Source: Rubrobacter xylanophilus
GTDB lineage: Bacteria > Actinomycetota > Rubrobacteria > Rubrobacterales > Rubrobacteraceae
Direction of reading: 5' to 3'
DNA: 64,000 nucleotides
Assembly (NCBI RefSeq): GCF_007164525.1
Contig: NZ_AP019791.1
Location: 1,289,501-1,353,500, forward strand
This document shows positions 59,511 through 64,000 of the stretch, one piece after another. The notes beneath the pieces were generated by a model. It was given only the letters and a program-made list of their open reading frames with translations, was not told the origin of the DNA and searched no databases. The position numbers were made by a program, and so were the translations under genes. Position 1 is the stretch's first letter, and every line of letters begins with the position of its first letter.

Positions 59511-61931
59511 TTGACCGAAACCTACGAGAACCGCCCGAGGACCGGAGGGGTCTACGAGCCGCTCGGCGCGGCGGAGCCCGTCCTGCAGGAGGCCGACCGC
59601 CTGCGCCTGCGCGCCGGTTCCACCACCGTCGAGGTGACCGCCCTCGCCCCGGACCTCTTCCGGGTCGGCGCGTTCCCGGACGGCCGCCCGCCGGAGTACG
59701 CCTCGGAGGCCGTCGCGGAGGAGGACTGGGCCCCGGTTCCGGTCTCCGTGCGCGAGACGGAGGAGGGGCTCGCGCTCGCCACCCCGGAGGCCGAGGCCCG
59801 CCTCTCCCTCTCCCCTCTCCGGATAGGCTTCGCCGACCGCTCCGGCCGCACCTTCTGCGCCGACGACGCGGAGCTCGGGATGGGGGTCGTGCGCCGCGGC
59901 GAGGCGGGCTTCCCACCGGACAGCGAACCCGTGATGCTCCACAAGCGGCGCGAGGAGGGCGAGCGCTTCTTCGGCTGCGGCGAGCGCACGAGCGGCCTGG
60001 AGAAGACAGGCTCCCACCAGGTCTTCTGGAACGTCGACCCCCCGGCGGGCCACACCGCCGCCTTCAACAACCTCTACACCTCCATCCCCTTCCTCCTCTC
60101 CCTCCGCGGCGGCCGGGCTTACGGCCTCCTCTTCGACAACCCCCGACGGGTGGAGTTCGATCTGGCCAGGGAGGATCCCCGACGGGTCCGGCTCGGGGCC
60201 GAGGGTGGCGACCTCGTCTACTACGTCTTCTGCGGCCCCACCCCCCGGAGGGTGCTGGAGCGCTACACCCAACTCACCGGACGGACGCCCATGCCCCCGC
60301 TGTGGGCCCTGGGCAACCAGCAGAGCCGCTGGAGCTACGCCGACGAGGAGGAGGTGCGCCGCATCGCCCGCGCCTTCCGCGAGCGGGACATTCCCTGCGA
60401 CGTCATCTACCTGGACATCGACTACATGGACGGCTACCGGGTCTTCACCTGGGACCGCGAGCGGTTCCCGGAACCAGAGCGGCTCCTCTCGGAGCTGCGA
60501 AAGGAGGGCTTCCGCACCGTCACCATCGTGGACCCCGGGGTGAAGGTAGACGAGAACTATCCGGTCTACATCGAGGGCCGCGAAAACGGCTTCTACTGCC
60601 TAACGCCGGGCGGCGAGGAGTACCGCAACGTCGTGTGGCCGGGGCTCTGCGCCTTTCCGGACTTCACCAGCGACCGGGTCCGCCGGTGGTGGGGCGAGAA
60701 TCTCAGGTCCCTGCTCGACGAGGGGGTCTCGGGCGTCTGGTGCGACATGAACGAGCCCTCGCTCTTCGTGCCCAGGCACTCCACGATGCCCCCCGACGTC
60801 GTCCACCCCGGTGACGGCCGGCCGAGGCCGCACGGCGAGGTGCACAACGCCTACGGCTCGCTCATGGCCCGCGCCGTCCGGGAGGGCCTCCTGAGGCTGC
60901 GCCCCGGCGAGCGGCCGTTCGTCATCACCCGGGCCGGCTACGCCGGGCTGCAGCGCCACGCCCTGCAGTGGACCGGGGACAACTCCTCCTGGTGGGAGCA
61001 CCTGTGGATGGCCATGCCCCAGCTACAGAACCTCGGGCTCTCCGGGGTGGCCTTCTGCGGGGTGGACGTGGGCGGGTTCTTCGGCGACTGCGACGGGGAG
61101 CTTTTGGCCCGCTTCACCGAGTTCGGCGTGCTGCAACCCTTCTGCCGCAACCACTCGGCGAAGGGCACCCGCGAGCAGGAACCGTGGGCCTTCGGCGAGC
61201 CCTACGAGTCGGTGTGCCGCAGGATGATAAAGCTGCGTTACCGCCTGCTGCCCTACCTCTACTCGCTCTTCGAGGAGTGCCACCGGACAGGGTCCCCGAT
61301 CCTCCGCCCCCTGCTCTTCGAGTTCCCGGAGGACGAGACCACCTACGCCACCGACGACGAGTTCATGCTCGGTAGCGCGCTGCTGGCCGCCCCGATCACC
61401 CGCCCGGGCATCCGCCACCGCCACGTCTACCTGCCGGAGGGGAGCTGGTTCCACCTCTGGAGCGGGGAGCGCTTCGAGGGCCCGGCCCACATCCTCGCCC
61501 ACGCTCCGCTCGGCGAGCCGCCGCTCTACGCGAGGGCGAACCACGCCATCCCCCTCGGGCCGGAGCTCTCCCACACCGGCGAGCGCTCGCCGGAGGACCC
61601 GCTGACGCTCATGATCCACGCGGCCGGGGGCTCGGGCTCCACGACGCTCTACGAGGACGAAGGGGACGGCTTCGGCTACCGGGAGGGGGTCTACGCCCGG
61701 CGGGAGATCTCCTGCGAGACCACCGGGAGGCGCACGACCGTCCGGCTCGGGGAGCGCGAGGGCTCCTACGAGCCTGGACCGCGGGAGGTGCTACTCGACG
61801 TGCGCGGCATACGAGGCGCGCGTACCAGGGTGGACGGCGAGGAGCGGGGGTTCCGGGTGGAGGACGGGAGGCTCCTCGTGTCTCTCGAAGAGAGACCCGG
61901 GGAGACCGTGGTCGAGATCGAGGCTACTTGA
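59511..61931 (+). CDS. Alpha-glucosidase, glycoside hydrolase family 31
   Basis: This 806-residue enzyme has the GH31 N-terminal beta sandwich (ERFFGCGERTSGLEKTG), the catalytic barrel (PPLWALGNQQSRWSYADEEE and VIYLDIDYMDGYRVFTWD), and C-terminal beta domains. The nucleophile aspartate is in GVWCDMNEPSLF, and the acid/base aspartate in LQWTGDNSSWWEHLWMAM. HSAKGTREQEPWAFGE is near the substrate. There is no signal peptide, so it acts on alpha-glucosides inside the cell. TTG start at 59511 follows GGAGGGAG. A sugar-phosphate-type HAD gene lies two genes away on the other strand. Confidence 0.95.
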   Translation: MTETYENRPRTGGVYEPLGAAEPVLQEADRLRLRAGSTTVEVTALAPDLFRVGAFPDGRPPEYASEAVAEEDWAPVPVSVRETEEGLALATPEAEARLSLSPLRIGFADRSGRTFCADDAELGMGVVRRGEAGFPPDSEPVMLHKRREEGERFFGCGERTSGLEKTGSHQVFWNVDPPAGHTAAFNNLYTSIPFLLSLRGGRAYGLLFDNPRRVEFDLAREDPRRVRLGAEGGDLVYYVFCGPTPRRVLERYTQLTGRTPMPPLWALGNQQSRWSYADEEEVRRIARAFRERDIPCDVIYLDIDYMDGYRVFTWDRERFPEPERLLSELRKEGFRTVTIVDPGVKVDENYPVYIEGRENGFYCLTPGGEEYRNVVWPGLCAFPDFTSDRVRRWWGENLRSLLDEGVSGVWCDMNEPSLFVPRHSTMPPDVVHPGDGRPRPHGEVHNAYGSLMARAVREGLLRLRPGERPFVITRAGYAGLQRHALQWTGDNSSWWEHLWMAMPQLQNLGLSGVAFCGVDVGGFFGDCDGELLARFTEFGVLQPFCRNHSAKGTREQEPWAFGEPYESVCRRMIKLRYRLLPYLYSLFEECHRTGSPILRPLLFEFPEDETTYATDDEFMLGSALLAAPITRPGIRHRHVYLPEGSWFHLWSGERFEGPAHILAHAPLGEPPLYARANHAIPLGPELSHTGERSPEDPLTLMIHAAGGSGSTTLYEDEGDGFGYREGVYARREISCETTGRRTTVRLGEREGSYEPGPREVLLDVRGIRGARTRVDGEERGFRVEDGRLLVSLEERPGETVVEIEAT

Positions 61932-62676
61932 ACTCCGCGTAGCCGTCGTCGGTCATCACCACCGAGCCGTTTATCGCGTCGGCCTCGTCGGTGGCGAGCA
62001 GGGCGACGGCGCCGGCGATCTGCTCCGGGGTCTGAAGCCGGCGGCGCATCTGGCCGCGGGCCAGCCGCTCGCCGAGGCCCATCTCCTTGTAGCCCTGGAT
62101 GATCGGGGTGTCCACCCCGCCCGGGGCGACGGCGACGACCCGTATGCCGTGGGGGGCGAGCTCGAGGGCGGCGGCCTGGGTCATCATCTTCACCGCGCCC
62201 TTTGAGGCGTGGTAGCCGATCACGCCGGGAGAGGCGAGGAACGCGTAGACGGAGGCGGTGTTGATGATCACACCGGGGTTCTCCAGGGCGACCATCTTCC
62301 TGCCGGCGGCGAGGATGCCGTGGTAGACGCCGTACTGGTTCACCCTGACCACCCGGTCGTAGTGCTCCGGGTCGTGCTCCAGCAGGGGGGCGTAGTGCCC
62401 GATGCCGGCGTTGTTGAACATGACGTCCAGCGTCCCGTACTCCTCCACCGCCCGCTCGACGGCGGCCTCCACCTGCTCGAAATCCGAGACGTCCGTCCTC
62501 ACGAAGACCGCCTCCCCGCCGGACTCACGAGCCTCCCGGACGACCTCCTCGCCCCTCCGCTCGTCGAGCTCCGCCGCGACAACCCGGGCCCCTTCGCGGA
62601 CGAACTTGAGCACGGTGGCCCGGCCTATGCCGCTGCCGGCCCCCGTTATGACCGCGACCTTGCCCTCCAGCATCAT
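61924..62676 (-). CDS. Short-chain dehydrogenase/reductase
   Basis: This 250-residue classical SDR has VAVITGAGSGIGRATVLKFV, the NNAGIGHYAPL motif, the catalytic serine in INTASVYAFLASPG, and the tyrosine-lysine pair in IGYHASKGAVKMMTQAAALE. ELDERRGEEVVREA after the second strand has an acidic residue, suggesting NAD preference. The C-terminus (INGSVVMTDDGYAEFK) is as usual for the family. ATG at 62676. It overlaps the convergent GH31 stop by eight bases and follows the HAD gene on the same strand by 33 bases. The substrate is unknown. Confidence 0.92.
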   Translation of the reverse strand: MMLEGKVAVITGAGSGIGRATVLKFVREGARVVAAELDERRGEEVVREARESGGEAVFVRTDVSDFEQVEAAVERAVEEYGTLDVMFNNAGIGHYAPLLEHDPEHYDRVVRVNQYGVYHGILAAGRKMVALENPGVIINTASVYAFLASPGVIGYHASKGAVKMMTQAAALELAPHGIRVVAVAPGGVDTPIIQGYKEMGLGERLARGQMRRRLQTPEQIAGAVALLATDEADAINGSVVMTDDGYAEFK

Positions 62677-62709
62677 CTCCTGCCGACCTCCCGTTCAGAT
62701 TCTGCGGCC

Positions 62710-63369
62710 TCAGCGGCGCCCCGGCCCGGCCAACAGCTCATCCAGCCGTGGATCTGTGAAGTCCTCCACCACCATGAACGCCCCCAGCGCCTCCAGCTTC
62801 GAGGGATCGTGGGTGGAGGCCACACCCACGGTCGGGATGCCAGCGGCCACCGCGGCCCGGATGCCGGACGGGGAATCCTCGAAGGCCACCGCCTCCCCCG
62901 GGGCGACCCCGAGCAGCCTCAGCGCCCGGCGGTAGGGGGCGGGGTCCGGCTTGCCCGCCCCGGCCTCCTCGGCGAGGACCACCGGATCGAAGCAGCCCTC
63001 AAGCGCGAGCGCCCGGAGGACCGCCAGCGCGTTCTCGCGCGGCGCGTTGGTGACGAGCGCGACCCGGCAACCGCCCTCCCGGGCCCGGCCGACGAACCCC
63101 ACGAGCCCGGGCAGGGGCTCCAGCTCCCCCACCCGGCGGCGGAAATCCTCCTCCTTGGCCTCTATGATCCTCCAACGCTCCTCCTCGGAGAGCTGAGGCA
63201 GAAGCTCGGCGGCGATCTCCGGGTTGAGCCGCCCGCTGATCCTCTCCTGATAGAAGTTCCAGTCCGCGTCGTACCCGTAGGAGGCGAGGATGCCGGCCCA
63301 GGCGGGGTAGTGGACCGAGTCGGTCTCGGCGAGGGTCCCGTCGAGGTCGAAGAGCAGCGCCCGCAACAC
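62710..63369 (-). CDS. HAD hydrolase, beta-phosphoglucomutase-like
   Basis: This 219-residue HAD enzyme has LLFDLDGTLAETDSVHYPAW with the nucleophile aspartates, an alpha-helical cap, LVTNAPRENALAVL (motif II), the lysine in GAGKPDPAPYRRALRLLG and motif IV/V in AFEDSPSGIRAAVAAG. The pattern matches the phosphatase/beta-phosphoglucomutase group, which acts on sugar phosphates. GTG start at 63369 immediately follows the stop of the upstream membrane protein gene. With the GH31 glucosidase nearby, a sugar phosphate is a sensible substrate, but this is inference. Confidence 0.9.
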   Translation of the reverse strand: MLRALLFDLDGTLAETDSVHYPAWAGILASYGYDADWNFYQERISGRLNPEIAAELLPQLSEEERWRIIEAKEEDFRRRVGELEPLPGLVGFVGRAREGGCRVALVTNAPRENALAVLRALALEGCFDPVVLAEEAGAGKPDPAPYRRALRLLGVAPGEAVAFEDSPSGIRAAVAAGIPTVGVASTHDPSKLEALGAFMVVEDFTDPRLDELLAGPGRR

Positions 63370-63789
63370 CTAGTACCCCCCGTAGAGGACCATGTTGAGC
63401 GCCCGGGTGAGGATGAGCAGGGCCCCCAGATACAGGAGGATGAAGAGGTGCCCCGGTTCGCGGTGCCTGCGCAGCGGGCTGGTCTTGTACTCGGCCATCC
63501 CCAGGATGAGCCCGAGGGCGCACAACCCCCAGATCCAGTAGAACGCGAAGTAGCGGGCGAAGTCTCCCTGATGGGGTTTCAGGGTGGCCCAGAGAAAGGC
63601 GAGGGTCACGAAGGCCGCCAGCGAGAGCGAGGAGACGAAGAACACCCGGTTCTTGTGGCTCCTGCGTCCCCAGGCGAGCCAGCCAAGTACTACGCCACGA
63701 AGGCGGCTTCTTGCACCTCTCGCGACCTCCACGCGGGATATGTTAGCAGCCGCGGCCTCCCCGCAAGGTAAACCGGTTCGCTCAGCCAC
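63370..63789 (-). CDS. Membrane protein of unknown function
   Basis: This protein of up to 139 residues has three clear hydrophobic segments: VFFVSSLSLAAFVTLAFLW, YFAFYWIWGLCALGLILGM and LFILLYLGALLILTRALNMV. The first 45 residues are charged and may be over-called, but the GTG at 63789 overlaps the stop of the upstream deacylase gene, which supports it by coupling; a start near 63729 (VEVARGARSR) is the alternative. No family is recognised. It directly precedes the HAD gene. Confidence 0.7.
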   Translation of the reverse strand: MAERTGLPCGEAAAANISRVEVARGARSRLRGVVLGWLAWGRRSHKNRVFFVSSLSLAAFVTLAFLWATLKPHQGDFARYFAFYWIWGLCALGLILGMAEYKTSPLRRHREPGHLFILLYLGALLILTRALNMVLYGGY

Positions 63790-64000
63790 CCTTCACCCGA
63801 GCGACCTTCCCGCCGGTCATCTCGACCAGCTCTCCCGGATGCAGCCCGAAGACGGCGTGGGTGTGCCCGGCGGCAGCCCAGACTTTTCCGTAGCGCATCA
63901 GGTCCTCGTCCACCAGGGCGACCGGCTCCTCGACGTGGCCGAGCGGCGGCACCCCGCCGATGGAGAAGCCGGTTTTCTCCTTGACGAAGGCGGCGTCGGC
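63782..64000 (-). CDS. YbaK/prolyl-tRNA deacylase-like protein, N-terminus outside window
   Basis: The last 72 residues are visible. KEKTGFSIGGVPPLGHVEEP is the conserved motif of the YbaK/EbsC and ProX group, which hydrolyses mischarged tRNA such as Cys-tRNA(Pro) or Ala-tRNA(Pro). VALVDEDLMRYGKVWAAAGH and AVFGLHPGELVEMTGGKVAR finish the fold. Its stop overlaps the start of the membrane protein gene. Which mischarged tRNA it edits cannot be told from the fragment. Confidence 0.9.
   Translation of the reverse strand, partial: ADAAFVKEKTGFSIGGVPPLGHVEEPVALVDEDLMRYGKVWAAAGHTHAVFGLHPGELVEMTGGKVARVKGG

Overview
The window is high-GC bacterial DNA with dense, often overlapping genes, frequent GTG and TTG starts, and purine-rich ribosome binding sites. 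Isoleucine ATA codons are common despite the GC content. The gene set (PadR-linked beta-oxidation, glyoxylate shunt, thiamin salvage, GH1/GH38/GH31 glycosidases, a diphosphate-type phosphofructokinase) fits a deep-branching, heterotrophic actinobacterium. My best guess is a Rubrobacter-like organism; the genus is inference and was not tested. No rRNA or CRISPR array was seen.

Layout. 1-4.0 kb looks like the end of an integrated element: a partial DUF3800 gene, an excisionase-type DNA-binding protein, a large caspase-like/Ski2-like helicase fusion, and a degenerate tRNA-Leu-like sequence that may be the attachment site. 4.1-9.9 kb is core metabolism (pyruvate carboxylase, inorganic pyrophosphatase, pterin carbinolamine dehydratase, an exported nuclease, a DJ-1/PfpI protein). 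10-15.8 kb carries a GH1 beta-glucosidase, an aldo/keto reductase and a GH38 alpha-mannosidase. 16-20.8 kb carries an acyl-CoA ligase, a PhzF-like isomerase, an enoyl-CoA hydratase, clpS and an unknown membrane protein. 20.8-28.3 kb is a beta-oxidation divergon: fadD, padR, a hotdog protein, a fadN-type gene and a thiolase on the minus strand, and an acyl-CoA dehydrogenase on the plus strand, with a palindrome between the two arms. 28.3-31.1 kb has a cupin-type XRE regulator, a thioredoxin-reductase-like enzyme and a quinone oxidoreductase. 31.1-35.6 kb holds aceA, aceB, a small protein and a LysR regulator.

35.6-42.4 kb contains an OafA-type acyltransferase, a glycerophosphodiesterase, an isocitrate/isopropylmalate dehydrogenase, a DUF4126 protein, a frameshifted HXXEE-domain membrane gene, and an overlapping fructosamine kinase/low-molecular-weight phosphatase pair that looks like a protein deglycation module. 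42.7-49.2 kb has a phosphofructokinase with diphosphate-type active-site residues, then two TPP riboswitches. The second leads a tenA-tenA-sodium symporter operon. The first has no recognisable thiamin gene behind it and may belong to a small protein plus an AGCS-family symporter.

49.2-57.3 kb is tryptophan and fatty acid synthesis on the minus strand (trpG-trpD-trpC, then trpF-trpB-trpA-accD-accA), split by a plus-strand small ORF and a stand-alone EAL-domain gene. 57.3-64 kb has an ornithine cyclodeaminase family gene, an MFS transporter, a GH31 glucosidase, an SDR, a HAD phosphatase, a small membrane protein and a partial YbaK-type deacylase.

The strongest candidate for an undescribed system is the caspase-helicase fusion at 639-3632. 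It combines a complete-looking protease dyad and complete-looking helicase motifs in one protein, at the edge of an apparent mobile element. A role in phage defence is a hypothesis.
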